From assembly GCA_024707255.1 (NCBI GenBank), contig JANQAC010000001.1, forward strand, positions 248,001-312,000: a DNA stretch of 64,000 nucleotides, written 5' to 3'. Source of the stretch: Asticcacaulis sp. (lineage in GTDB: Bacteria > Pseudomonadota > Alphaproteobacteria > Caulobacterales > Caulobacteraceae). The notes under the pieces are model-generated. The model was given only the letters and a program-made list of their open reading frames with translations. It ran no database searches and was not told the origin of the DNA. Positions within the stretch are counted from its first letter, which is position 1. Each line of letters starts with the position of its first letter. Positions 42,752 through 51,936 of this stretch are shown one piece after another. The translations under genes and the position numbers were made by a program.

Positions 42752-45625
42752 TTACTTTCGTACCGTCACCGCCGCGCCGGAATAGGCCACTTCCTTATCG
42801 AAGGCGTCCAGGTTTCCACTGGTCGAGGCGCCCGGCGTGATGAAGCGCACGCGGAAGGTCCGGTCGGCGATCATGCCCTTATAGCTGCCGGTGCGCGCAC
42901 CAATGGTCAGTTCGCCGGTCTTGTCGTTATAGCTCAGCGGGATACGGCTGAACTCGCCGCGCGTATAACCATTTGTGACTCCGTCATCCTCATAGAGGCT
43001 GAAGGTGCCATCGGCGCCGGTATAGACGGTAAAGGTCAGCGGCGCGTCCGGCTTTTCGTCGACATACTGCGTCACCGGTCCCATCGGCACCACCGACCCC
43101 GCCTTGACGTAAAGCGGCATCTGGCTCAGCGGTGCATTGGCCGTGATGGTCTGGCCGCCTGTCTGGCGTTCACCGGTATAAAAGTCATACCAGTCGGTGC
43201 CCGCCGGCAGGTAGACACTGCGCGACGTGGCCTTGTATTCCGATACCGGCGCCACCAGGAAGGCATGGCCGAACAGGTATTCATCCTTGATATCCTTGAC
43301 CTTCGGGTCACGGAAATCCATCACCAGGCCGCGCATGATGGTGCCGGAGTTATGATATGTATCTGAGGCCGTGGCGTAGATGTAGGGCATGAGGCGGTAG
43401 CGCAGCTTGTCGTACCAGATCATGTTTTCACGCATCTCGGAGCCTTCCGGCGCGATGATGAAGATTTCACGCTTCACGCCTTCGCCGTGCGATCGGAACA
43501 GCGGCGAGAAGGCGCCGAACTGGAACCAGCGCTGGTTCAGCTCGCGCCATTCCTTCAGGTCTTCCGCTGTGCCGGTGCCGCCGGCGCTGCGGTTTTCCTG
43601 CAACCCGCCGACATCCGTGCCCTGGAAGCGCGTTTCCTGGGCATAGCCGCCGATATCGTGCGTCCAGTTGGGGATGCCGGACATGGAGAAGTTCACACCG
43701 GCGGCGATCTGGTCATAGAGATTGTTCCAGCGGCCGACCGTATCGCCCGACCAGACGGCAGCGGCATTGCGCTGTACGCCGGCGAAGCCAGAACGGGTCA
43801 GGATGAACTGGCGGGTATCCGGCTGGTCCTTCTTCAGGCCATCATACATCGCCTTGGTGTTCATCAGGGCGTAAGGGTTATGGACAATAGCGCCCGGCCC
43901 CATCTGGGTCGGGGTGATCAGGGCGGCGAATTCGGCCGGCGAGGTATTAGAGCGCACGTCCGGCTCGGTATTGTCCATCCACCATGCGTCGAAGCCCTTC
44001 ACGACCAGGGTGTCATGAAGCTGCTTGTAATACATATCGCGCGCGTCCTGATTATAGGGCGAGTAGTGGCTGTTGAGATAGCCCTTGCCTACCCAGTCGC
44101 GCTGGCCTTCCTCGACATTCTTCGTCCACATATAACCTTTCTTTTCAAAGGCTTTGTAGTTGTCGGTATTGGCGTAGAACTTGCCCCAGATCGAGATCAT
44201 GATGTGGGCATGTTCTTTATGCACCTCGTCGACCATCTTCTGCGGATCGGGGAAGCGGACCGGATCGAAGGTATGCGAGCCCCACTGGTCCTCGGGCCAG
44301 TAGAACCAGTCCTGCACCATGTTGTCGATCGGGATCTGCATGTCGCGGTAGGTCTTGAGTACGCTGAGCAACTGATCCTGCGTCTCGTAACGCTGACGCG
44401 ACTGCCAGAAGCCATAGGCCCATTTCGGCATCAGAGGCGCCTGGCCGGTCAGGTGGCGGTAACCGCCGATGACGCCATCCATGCTGTCCGAAGCGATGAA
44501 GTAGTAGTTGAGGCCGGTGCCGGCTTCCGAGGTGAATTGCAGCGAATGCTGGTCGGCGTTGGATTGTGGATTGTTGTGGGTGATGGCGATCATGCCGCCC
44601 GAAGGCTGCCATTCGAGATGGAATTTCACCGGCTTGCCCTGGGTGAAGCTCTGCTCGAAATTATGATACCAGGGGTTCCAGCCCTGGCGCCAGACGCTGA
44701 GGATTTTCTTGCCGTCGATGGTCAGGTCGGCATAGTCCGACGAGTACATCTGCATTTTATGGACGCCGGAAATATCCGAGGTCATGGTGCCATCCCAGAC
44801 GACCAGCACCTTCTTGCCGGCGGTCGCTTCTTTGGAGAGCGCCGGATCGCTCGGCCAGTTGGCGGCGACATCGCTGAGATACTGATATTTGATATCGCTC
44901 TCATTGCGGGTCAGGACCAGCTTGCCATCGACATAGTATTTCGCGGTCAGGCCGGGCTTGCCGTCATCAGTGGCCAGTTTCAGGTCGCGGCTGAACAAGG
45001 CATAGGGCGTTGGGTTGCCCCAGCGGGTGATCGAGTTGTTGTCCCACAGGATGCCGTAATTCTGGTCCGACATGACGAACGGCACGGCCACGTCCATATT
45101 ATGCTGGGAGAGCAGCACATCCTCGCCATTCATGTCCATCTGGGCGTTCTGGTGCTGCCCCAGGCCATAGAGCCCCTCGGTCGTACCGCGATTGAACTGG
45201 GCATGGGTGGCGACGTAAGGCTGGCCTTCGACAGTCATCGGCGTTATGGCGGCGGCCGTCTCGGTCAGGACGCGCCTGCCGTCGGCATCATAGAAGGTAA
45301 CCAGACCGGTTTCGAGCGAGACCACGGCCGAAGCCTTGGCCGCCTTGAGGGTCACGTCCTTTTTCGTTTCGGAGACAGTGAAGTCGCCTCCCGGCGTTGC
45401 CACGGTCATCAGCGACGGCATCTGCTGGCGCGCCGGATCATCCGTCGCCAGCACATGGATGATCGAGTCGCTCATCACCTCCAGGCGAACCTCTTTCGCG
45501 GTGCCCGTATCGGGCTTCACCAGGATGCCTGTGGCCGTCTTTTCATAGGAACCGGCCAGGGCCGCGCCCGCCGACATAACGAGGGCGATGGCTGATACCG
45601 AGGCCCAAATCTTCGCTGCTTTCAT
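42752..45625 (-). CDS. Secreted GH31 alpha-xylosidase/alpha-glucosidase with PA14 insert
   Basis: The 957-residue protein has a signal peptide (about 1-24), an N-terminal beta-sandwich, a PA14-like insert (about residues 265-360, VLVVWDGTMTSDISGV), the catalytic barrel and C-terminal sheets. The nucleophile is Asp551 in WWMDNTEPD and the acid/base Asp628 in WSGDTVG. A PA14 insert in GH31 is a feature of secreted alpha-xylosidases such as Cellvibrio Xyl31A acting on xyloglucan oligosaccharides. Neighbouring GH35 and GH27 genes fit removal of xylosyl and galactosyl side chains. Confidence 0.88.
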   Translation of the reverse strand: MKAAKIWASVSAIALVMSAGAALAGSYEKTATGILVKPDTGTAKEVRLEVMSDSIIHVLATDDPARQQMPSLMTVATPGGDFTVSETKKDVTLKAAKASAVVSLETGLVTFYDADGRRVLTETAAAITPMTVEGQPYVATHAQFNRGTTEGLYGLGQHQNAQMDMNGEDVLLSQHNMDVAVPFVMSDQNYGILWDNNSITRWGNPTPYALFSRDLKLATDDGKPGLTAKYYVDGKLVLTRNESDIKYQYLSDVAANWPSDPALSKEATAGKKVLVVWDGTMTSDISGVHKMQMYSSDYADLTIDGKKILSVWRQGWNPWYHNFEQSFTQGKPVKFHLEWQPSGGMIAITHNNPQSNADQHSLQFTSEAGTGLNYYFIASDSMDGVIGGYRHLTGQAPLMPKWAYGFWQSRQRYETQDQLLSVLKTYRDMQIPIDNMVQDWFYWPEDQWGSHTFDPVRFPDPQKMVDEVHKEHAHIMISIWGKFYANTDNYKAFEKKGYMWTKNVEEGQRDWVGKGYLNSHYSPYNQDARDMYYKQLHDTLVVKGFDAWWMDNTEPDVRSNTSPAEFAALITPTQMGPGAIVHNPYALMNTKAMYDGLKKDQPDTRQFILTRSGFAGVQRNAAAVWSGDTVGRWNNLYDQIAAGVNFSMSGIPNWTHDIGGYAQETRFQGTDVGGLQENRSAGGTGTAEDLKEWRELNQRWFQFGAFSPLFRSHGEGVKREIFIIAPEGSEMRENMIWYDKLRYRLMPYIYATASDTYHNSGTIMRGLVMDFRDPKVKDIKDEYLFGHAFLVAPVSEYKATSRSVYLPAGTDWYDFYTGERQTGGQTITANAPLSQMPLYVKAGSVVPMGPVTQYVDEKPDAPLTFTVYTGADGTFSLYEDDGVTNGYTRGEFSRIPLSYNDKTGELTIGARTGSYKGMIADRTFRVRFITPGASTSGNLDAFDKEVAYSGAAVTVRK

Positions 45626-45660
45626 CTCAACTCTCCCTTATTGTTGTTTGGAAGCAAGAA

Positions 45661-45802
45661 ACCCCAGCACCACATCTCAGTCGCTACGCGCCTTCGTGCG
45701 GTCCCCCTCCCCTGCATAGCCGGGGAGGTTCTATTTCCTTGTACCTCCCCATCTTTGATGGGGAGGGGGACCGCGCCATTCTTCATGGCGTGGTGGTGGG
45801 GT
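45661..45802. repeat. Long palindromic intergenic repeat (REP-like)
   Basis: Between the GH35 and GH31 genes lies an imperfect palindrome of about 140 bases. Outer arms are ACCCCAGCACCAC and GTGGTGGTGGGGT, inner arms GCGGTCCCCCTCCCC and GGGGAGGGGGACCGC, enclosing two small hairpins (CCTCCCC/GGGGAGG). The structure resembles REP/BIME-type mobile repeats found between genes. No coding ORF is present. Confidence 0.65.
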
Positions 45803-45814
45803 ATCTTCCTTTAC

Positions 45815-47485
45815 TTACTGCTCGTAGGTCGCCAACCGAACCTTCAATATCACGGGCTGGCCAGTGAAGTTCAGGCCATAATCGGTCTGGTCACCGTTCC
45901 ACACGCGTTCGAAGACCCACTTGCCACCTTCAAAGTGGCCTTCCTCGACACGATCGAGCAACATGCCTTTTTTGGCGTTTTCCTTGCCGGCGCCGAAGGT
46001 AATGCGCGCGTTTAATCCCGCCACCAAAAACTCATTGTCGTTCAGTTTCGCCACAACGACCCCGCCGCTCGGCACATCAGACCCTTCCGGATAACCGTTC
46101 TTATTCTCCGGATCCCATTTGCGCAGACCGAACTGCCACTCGCGGTAACTGACCGTGGCGTGCCATTTCGCGCCCAGATCGAGCACCTGATCCGAATGAT
46201 CATCCGGTTCCGAGACGCCCCATACCTGATTTTCAAAGCTCAGCTTCGCCCATTCGCGGTCCATGCCTGCGAACAGCTTGTAAACCGTGGCGAAGGGCCT
46301 GACCATTTCGATATCGGTTTTGGTCGTCCCCAGCGGATGGTTGGAATAGCCGGTATAATCGAATCCAAACGGATCGAATCCGATGCCCTGCCGCCCCAGA
46401 ACCGAGAAAATATAGCGGGCATAGACCGGCGAATTGCCGCTTTCAGCGACGTAGAGGGCGTTGTCGGGTCGGGCGTATAGCTCCAGCGTTTTTTCATAGC
46501 TGGCCGAAGTCGGTGTATAAAGGTCAGGTGCCAGCAGCTCGATATGCGGGGCCGCCGCCTTCCAGACATCGATCACGCTGTAGACCGGGCCGCCGGACGC
46601 ATAGGAACCGGCCGGCTGATCGGGATTGAGCGGGTCTTTCAGCGCCGCATTAACATAGGTCGGCAGCGGATAGACGGCGTCGCCAGCCGCCACGATATCG
46701 TCGATATAGGTGGCGATCGACCAGGCATGGAAATATTCGTCGGCATCCTTGCCGAACACAGTGTTCCAGTCGCCGGGCTTCTTGTTGTACTTTTTCAATA
46801 GCGCCGCAGGCACCGGTTTCGCCATCAGGGCATCGGCCTTTTTTGAATAGTCGCGTGCCGCGCCATAGACACCGGTTTCGTTCTCCGGTTGAAGCATGAT
46901 GACTGTGTGCTGGTCGCCATCGATCGCCTTGAGGTGCTTCACCAGTTCGACATAGGCTTTTTTATCGGCCTCGCGCGTCGTGTCGTAAAGCGGCGACAGG
47001 GCATAGGAGGTGGTGCCGTCCTTGTTGGTCAGGCGCGGGAAGCGCTTATTGTCGGTCTTGACCCACGTCGGCGCGTAGGAGGGGCCAGTGTTCTTCCAGG
47101 TGGCGAACCACAGGATCACCAGGCGGACATTGTTCTCACGCGCCTGCTTGACCAAGGTGTCGACGAAGCTGAAGTCGAACTTTCCTTCCACCGGCTCGAT
47201 CTGCTCCCAGGCCACCGGCATGGTCAGCGTATTGGCGTGCATGTCCTTTATCGCCGGCCAGACCTTCGGCAGGGTGGCTTCATAATTGCTGGAATTATTG
47301 GCCTGACCACCCAGCACCAGGAACGGCGCGCCATCGACCATCAGCGCATATTTGCCATTCTTCTGCACCAGTTCAGGAATGGGCACCGTCGCCTGCGCCG
47401 AGGCCGCTCCGGCCACAGCCAGCACACTCGCTGATAGCGCTAACAGTAGTTGTTGCGACGCAAAGGTCTTGACTGTCTTTTCCAA
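45815..47485 (-). CDS. Secreted GH35 beta-galactosidase-like enzyme
   Basis: The protein of about 557 residues has a signal peptide (LLLALSASVLAVAGAASAQA), a (beta/alpha)8 barrel, and a C-terminal DUF5597-type domain. The acid/base is Glu203 in QPENETGVYG and the nucleophile Glu348 in YVAESGNS. It resembles Bgl35A-type enzymes that remove galactose from xyloglucan side chains. A TTG start at 47485 follows GGGAG and gives a normal signal peptide; the alternative TTG is 47503. It precedes the GH31 gene on the same strand. Confidence 0.85.
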   Translation of the reverse strand: MEKTVKTFASQQLLLALSASVLAVAGAASAQATVPIPELVQKNGKYALMVDGAPFLVLGGQANNSSNYEATLPKVWPAIKDMHANTLTMPVAWEQIEPVEGKFDFSFVDTLVKQARENNVRLVILWFATWKNTGPSYAPTWVKTDNKRFPRLTNKDGTTSYALSPLYDTTREADKKAYVELVKHLKAIDGDQHTVIMLQPENETGVYGAARDYSKKADALMAKPVPAALLKKYNKKPGDWNTVFGKDADEYFHAWSIATYIDDIVAAGDAVYPLPTYVNAALKDPLNPDQPAGSYASGGPVYSVIDVWKAAAPHIELLAPDLYTPTSASYEKTLELYARPDNALYVAESGNSPVYARYIFSVLGRQGIGFDPFGFDYTGYSNHPLGTTKTDIEMVRPFATVYKLFAGMDREWAKLSFENQVWGVSEPDDHSDQVLDLGAKWHATVSYREWQFGLRKWDPENKNGYPEGSDVPSGGVVVAKLNDNEFLVAGLNARITFGAGKENAKKGMLLDRVEEGHFEGGKWVFERVWNGDQTDYGLNFTGQPVILKVRLATYEQ

Positions 47486-47564
47486 AGGTATCCGCTCCCA
47501 CAAAATTGCCGCCCTGCTTATTTTCGCAAAGTTTTACATGCAAAGTCGGCGCTCACATATAAAA

Positions 47565-47578
47565 TATGTCGTACAATA
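47565..47578. promoter_or_regulatory. Candidate FadR/GntR-type operator
   Basis: TATGTCGTACAATA contains GT-N3-AC symmetry (half of the TnGT-N3-ACnA pattern) in the divergent gap between the GH35 gene and the regulator gene. The call is tentative. Confidence 0.35.
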
Positions 47579-47683
47579 TTGGCCGTCCTTTCGGCAAGCG
47601 TCAAATGACGAATCTGGTTTTAAATAGTATTTTTTTCTGTAAGCTTCTTAAGGCGAAGTGGCGAATCTCAGGGTTCTGACATC

Positions 47684-48430
47684 GTGCGACGCGCCGCAGG
47701 GACTAACAAACGCCTACCAGAAAGACACGTCATGCGCTCCGAACTCGGCGTCAGCCTCGCCTACGGGCTCCTCGCCTCCCTTGGCCAATCCATCGTCACC
47801 GGCGAGTTCGAAAAAACCGGCTTCCCAACGGAGGCAGAACTGTGTGCCAAATTCGGCGCCAGCCGCACGGTCATGCGCGAGGCCGTCAAGATGCTATCGG
47901 CCAAGGGGCTGATCAGTTCGCGCCAGCGCCAGGGCACACGAGTCGAACCGGTCGAAAACTGGAATCTGCTCGATCCGGACGTGCTGCGCTGGCTTATGGA
48001 ACGCCCCTACTCCAACAAGATTTTCCTCGAATTTGCCCAGATGCGCCTGGCCATTGAACCGGCCGCCGCCGCATTGGCCGCCGAACTCCAGGACAAGCGC
48101 GCCATTGCCGGCATCCGCGAAGGTCTGCAGGCCATGATCGACCATGCCGTCCAGCCCGATCTGGCACTTCAGGCCGATATCGATTTCCATGTCGCCATAT
48201 TGAAAGCGTCGGGCAACCCGTTCTTCTGGCGCCTGAAGCCGCTGATCACCAATGCCCTGCACCTGTCGATCCAGTTGACCAACAAGATTTCCGGCCATAT
48301 GGCCGATATCCATGCGCACGAGGCCATACTGATTGCCATCGAAAAAGGGGATGCCGTTGCCGCCCGCAAGGCTTCCGAAGACATCCTGCTGGAATCGCTG
48401 AATTTTATCGAAAAGGCCCAGGCGGATTAG
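47684..48430 (+). CDS. GntR family regulator, FadR/FCD subfamily
   Basis: The 248-residue protein has an N-terminal GntR winged helix (ELCAKFGASRTVMREAVKML and LISSRQRQGTRV) and a C-terminal FCD domain (about residues 100-240, with DIDFHVAILKASGNPFF and a helical bundle). FCD regulators bind small acids or sugar derivatives. It may start at an ATG at 47732 or further upstream. It is divergent from the secreted glycosidase genes and probably controls them. Confidence 0.85.
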   Translation: MRRAAGTNKRLPERHVMRSELGVSLAYGLLASLGQSIVTGEFEKTGFPTEAELCAKFGASRTVMREAVKMLSAKGLISSRQRQGTRVEPVENWNLLDPDVLRWLMERPYSNKIFLEFAQMRLAIEPAAAALAAELQDKRAIAGIREGLQAMIDHAVQPDLALQADIDFHVAILKASGNPFFWRLKPLITNALHLSIQLTNKISGHMADIHAHEAILIAIEKGDAVAARKASEDILLESLNFIEKAQAD

Positions 48431-48433
48431 CAA

Positions 48434-48814
48434 ATGGTGGACAGCGCCGAGGTTCAAAAACTGGTGGCTGTCCTGCCCGGCGCGATCGATGACTCCACCC
48501 CCGACCGTCTCATCTTCTCCGTCAGAGAACGCGGCTTCGCCTGGACCTTCATGCAGCGCGATACGCCGAAGCAGAAACGCTGGCCGAACCGCGACGTACT
48601 GGCCGTAAGCTGCTCGCTCGATCACAAAGAACTGCTGATCGAAGCCGCGCCGCACATCTTCTTCGACGATGCCCATTATCGCGGTTACCCGGCTGTTCTC
48701 GTTCGCCTGCCCGCAATCAGTGCTGACGAACTGGCCAACCTGCTCGCAAGGGCCCATGCCATGCAGTCGAACAAGCCTCCGAAGCGAAAGCGGCCACGGC
48801 AAGAAAGCCAATAA
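48434..48814 (+). CDS. MmcQ/YjbR family protein
   Basis: The 126-residue protein has the YjbR pattern: SVRERGFAWTFMQRD, LAVSCSLDHKELLIEAAP, FFDDAHYRGYPAVLVRL and a final helical segment. Members are DNA-binding-like or of unknown role. It follows the regulator gene by 3 bases, so they may be co-transcribed. Confidence 0.75.
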   Translation: MVDSAEVQKLVAVLPGAIDDSTPDRLIFSVRERGFAWTFMQRDTPKQKRWPNRDVLAVSCSLDHKELLIEAAPHIFFDDAHYRGYPAVLVRLPAISADELANLLARAHAMQSNKPPKRKRPRQESQ

Positions 48815-49063
48815 TTGTCAAACAACATCCAATTTGCGAAATTCACAACACAATATAGTGCATATTTATCGAGTATTCAGAAAAGCAACCCGTTACCGCA
48901 TAAAGGAACCGACGCTAAAATCTACAAATTATTCATACTTTAAACATAGCCTCCTCCGATCAGGGAGCGGCAAACACAATAAGTCCACTTTAAAAACGGA
49001 CACGGCCATCTCCAGGTAAAAAGTAAAGGCGTACCAGTTCCGCGTTGAGACCCGGAGAGGCCA

Positions 49064-49348
49064 ATGTCTAATATTCGTGATCTGCTTGAGTATATCAAGG
49101 CGGTTGACCGCCTGCATGTCGCTGTCGGTCTGAATGGCCGCACCCAGTTAAACAAGGATTTCGAGCGTTTTCGCTCCATGCCGGGGACGGTGACGGTGTC
49201 GGAATATCTATCCAAACGCGTCCGCCCCTACCTGCCGGCCGGCGCGACCGTGGGCATTTACGATCCGGCGGGACGCCTGGTTGGCATGACCGCCCTGCTC
49301 GAAAATATCCGCATTCCGGACGCTGCCCCCATTTCCCAGAGGCGATAA
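49064..49348 (+). CDS. Hypothetical protein
   Basis: This 94-residue protein is mainly helical; GGAGAGG precedes the ATG. The 249-base gap before it (48815-49063) is AT-rich with no gene or clear promoter I can support. A terminator follows. Confidence 0.55.
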   Translation: MSNIRDLLEYIKAVDRLHVAVGLNGRTQLNKDFERFRSMPGTVTVSEYLSKRVRPYLPAGATVGIYDPAGRLVGMTALLENIRIPDAAPISQRR

Positions 49349-49370
49349 AAGCGGCGACAGCAAAAAAAAT

Positions 49371-49398
49371 GCGCCGGACTTCATATCCGGCGCCTTTC
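49371..49398. terminator. Bidirectional terminator
   Basis: GCGCCGGA and TCCGGCGC form a stem with a 7-base loop, flanked by A8 on one side and CTTT on the other, between convergent genes. Confidence 0.8.
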
Positions 49399-49411
49399 GC
49401 AATCATATCAA

Positions 49412-50635
49412 TCAGACTGTCGGACTGATCCGTATCATCACCACGCCGTGCGGCGCGACTTCGGCGCTGTAGCTGCCTTTGATGCTCTTTTTCACCGCCT
49501 TGGACCAGAGATCCTTGACGCTGCCCTTGAGACCAGGCGCCCATTGCAGGGCATCCCAATCCACCGAAATTGTCTTTGCTTCCGCGCCACGGTTAAAAAG
49601 AACCACGGCGCGATCGCCACCCGCCAGCGGACGCACCCAAACCTCAGTATCGCCATTTTGAGCGACACGGCGCGCCTGCTGACCGAGCGTGTCCTGATCC
49701 ACAGCGATGACGTCTTTGTTGGTCAGGATATCGAGCGTCGCCTTATCCATATTCGACAGGTCGTTACCGGCGATCAAAGGGGCGGCCAGCATGGCCCACA
49801 GCGAGAAGTGCGAGCGGTATTCGATATCTGTCATGCCGCCATTGCCGACTTCCAGCATATCGGGATCGTTCCAGTGGTTCGGGCCGGAATTGGCCCAGAG
49901 ATTGGCATTATGATCGAGAATCCACAGGAAGGAATGGCTATAGCCTTCGTCCTTGTCCCATGAATCGCGGATATCGCCGGTGGTCCGCCACAGATGACTA
50001 AGCGGCGCCGCCCATTCTTCCGGCTTGTTATCGCCCCATTCGCAAATGGAAAAGACGATATCGCGCCCTGATGCCCGCAGCGCCTTCGCCATAACGGTAT
50101 AGGAAGAATTGGCATCGCTTGAGCCGGTATAGCACCAGTCGACCTTCACGTAATCGACGCCCCATGAGGCCCAGGTACGTGCATCCTGGAATTCATAACC
50201 CCGGCTGCCCGGACGGCCGCCGCAGGTCTTGGCGCCGATATCGGAATAGAGACCGAACTTGAGCCCTTTTGAATGGACGTAATCGGCCAGGGCCTTGATG
50301 CCCGAAGGGAACCGCTCCGGATCGGCCTGGATGGTGCCATCAGCCGCGCGATCCTTCTGCCAGCAGTCGTCGATGACCACATACTGGTAGCCGGCCTCCT
50401 TCATGCCGGAAGACGCCATGGCGTCGGCCACACCGCGAATCTTGGCCTCGTCTATATTGCAGGCGAACTTGTTCCATGAATTCCATCCCATCGGCGGAGT
50501 CAGGGCAATGGCGGGCTTGGGCGCCTCCAGGCCAAGCGTTTCGTGGGCCATGGCAGCGCCGCCCCAAAACGGGCTCAACAGACAAGCGGCCGCCACTATC
50601 GGCTTAAGCCCCCGCAGGCATTGTTCGATATCCAT
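49412..50635 (-). CDS. Secreted GH27 alpha-galactosidase
   Basis: The 407-residue protein has a signal peptide, then the GH27 barrel starting LTPPMGWNSWNKFACNIDEA. The nucleophile is Asp166 in YVKVDWC and the acid/base Asp259 in DPDMLEVG. YVVIDDCWQ is another family motif. A beta-sandwich domain ends it. It would release terminal alpha-galactose from oligosaccharides such as galactomannan. It is transcribed away from galU. The 334-base gap to 50969 has an inverted repeat near 50797-50815 but no gene. Confidence 0.9.
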   Translation of the reverse strand: MDIEQCLRGLKPIVAAACLLSPFWGGAAMAHETLGLEAPKPAIALTPPMGWNSWNKFACNIDEAKIRGVADAMASSGMKEAGYQYVVIDDCWQKDRAADGTIQADPERFPSGIKALADYVHSKGLKFGLYSDIGAKTCGGRPGSRGYEFQDARTWASWGVDYVKVDWCYTGSSDANSSYTVMAKALRASGRDIVFSICEWGDNKPEEWAAPLSHLWRTTGDIRDSWDKDEGYSHSFLWILDHNANLWANSGPNHWNDPDMLEVGNGGMTDIEYRSHFSLWAMLAAPLIAGNDLSNMDKATLDILTNKDVIAVDQDTLGQQARRVAQNGDTEVWVRPLAGGDRAVVLFNRGAEAKTISVDWDALQWAPGLKGSVKDLWSKAVKKSIKGSYSAEVAPHGVVMIRISPTV

Positions 50636-50969
50636 TTTGTCTCTCCCTTACGGCGGTTATCTTCGCGCCTGGGAGGGAAATAAATATGACAATTCATCGA
50701 ATGGCAAGCGCCGCACGTCACATAAATAAAACAATTTTTATTATTCAGCCGCGACCAACCCGGCCTAATTTCGGATGAGGCTATTATTTTTTAATGTCTT
50801 TTCCGTAGGGAAAGATCATCAAATTTTTATGACGGGCATGGAAATCTGCCTTACAAGACTTGCCGTAAACCGGACAGACCTCTAACCTGCGCGGATAGTT
50901 CGGCGCGTTGAGCCCATCATTGATTTCCAAATCCACAATGGATTAAGCCCCTTTCCTCCTGAGGTTCTT

Positions 50970-51845
50970 TTGACTCATAAACGCGTTCGTAAAGCCGTGA
51001 TCCCTGTCGCGGGTCTGGGTACCCGCGTACTGCCCGGCACCAAGGTTGTTCCCAAGGAACTGTTGAATGTTGTCGATCGTCCGATCCTGTCCTATGTCGT
51101 CGCCGAAGCGCGGGCTGCCGGGATCGAGCATTTTGTCTTCGTAACCGGCCGCTCGAAAGGCGCCATCGAGGACTATTTCGATCATCAGGTCGAGCTTGAA
51201 GCGCAACTCGCTGCCAAACAGAAGACAGCGATCCTGAATGAACTGCTCGCCGAACTGCCCAAGGCTGGCGAAATGAGCTTTGTCCGCCAAATGCAGCCGC
51301 ATGGCCTCGGCCACGCCGTCTGGTGCGCACGCGATATCATTGGCGACGAGCCCTTCGCCGTCATTCTGCCCGACATGGTGATGGATGCCGAGGTCTCGGC
51401 GCTCAAGCAGGCGATCAATGCCTATGATGAGGTCGGCGGCAATATCATCGTCGTCGAACCCGTACCGCATGACCAGACGCATCAGTATGGCGTGGTCGCC
51501 ATCGAAGCCAAAGGCGGCCGGCTCAATAAGATGACCGGCATGGTCGAAAAGCCCGCACCGGGCACAGCGCCCTCCAATCTGATCGTTTCCGGCCGCTACA
51601 TCCTCCAGCCGGAAATCTTCGACCTGCTGGCCTCACAGGAAAAGGGTGCCGGCGGCGAGATCCAGCTCACCGACTCGATGTTCCGCCTGATGGAAACGCA
51701 AGGCTTCCATGCGCTGGAATATGACGGCGTCACCTATGACTGCGGCGACAAGATCGGCCTGCTGCGCGCCAATGTCGCCCTGGCCCTGAGACATCCAGAG
51801 CTGGGCGAAGCCGCCCGCACCGCCCTGGCGCCTTTCTTTCAATAA
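50970..51845 (+). CDS. galU: UTP-glucose-1-phosphate uridylyltransferase
   Basis: The 291-residue protein has IPVAGLGTRVLPGTKVVPKE with the pyrophosphorylase glycine loop, VTGRSKGAIEDYFD, and VEKPAPGTAPSNL. It makes UDP-glucose. The TTG start at 50970 has a GAGG upstream. It is followed by the phosphohexomutase gene, giving glucose-6-P to UDP-glucose in one operon. Confidence 0.92.
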   Translation: MTHKRVRKAVIPVAGLGTRVLPGTKVVPKELLNVVDRPILSYVVAEARAAGIEHFVFVTGRSKGAIEDYFDHQVELEAQLAAKQKTAILNELLAELPKAGEMSFVRQMQPHGLGHAVWCARDIIGDEPFAVILPDMVMDAEVSALKQAINAYDEVGGNIIVVEPVPHDQTHQYGVVAIEAKGGRLNKMTGMVEKPAPGTAPSNLIVSGRYILQPEIFDLLASQEKGAGGEIQLTDSMFRLMETQGFHALEYDGVTYDCGDKIGLLRANVALALRHPELGEAARTALAPFFQ

Positions 51846-51936
51846 GCGTTCGCCTTAATCAAGGCACTTTGAATTTTTACTTATTCATGTGGCATAGGAG
51901 CGCTCTCCCCTGCCGACATCCGAGGACACGCCTAGA

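Noticed and set aside
43487..45595. Long plus-strand ORF antisense to the GH31 gene
   Set aside because: The minus-strand protein has full GH31 catalytic motifs; the plus ORF lacks any family motif and is a shadow.
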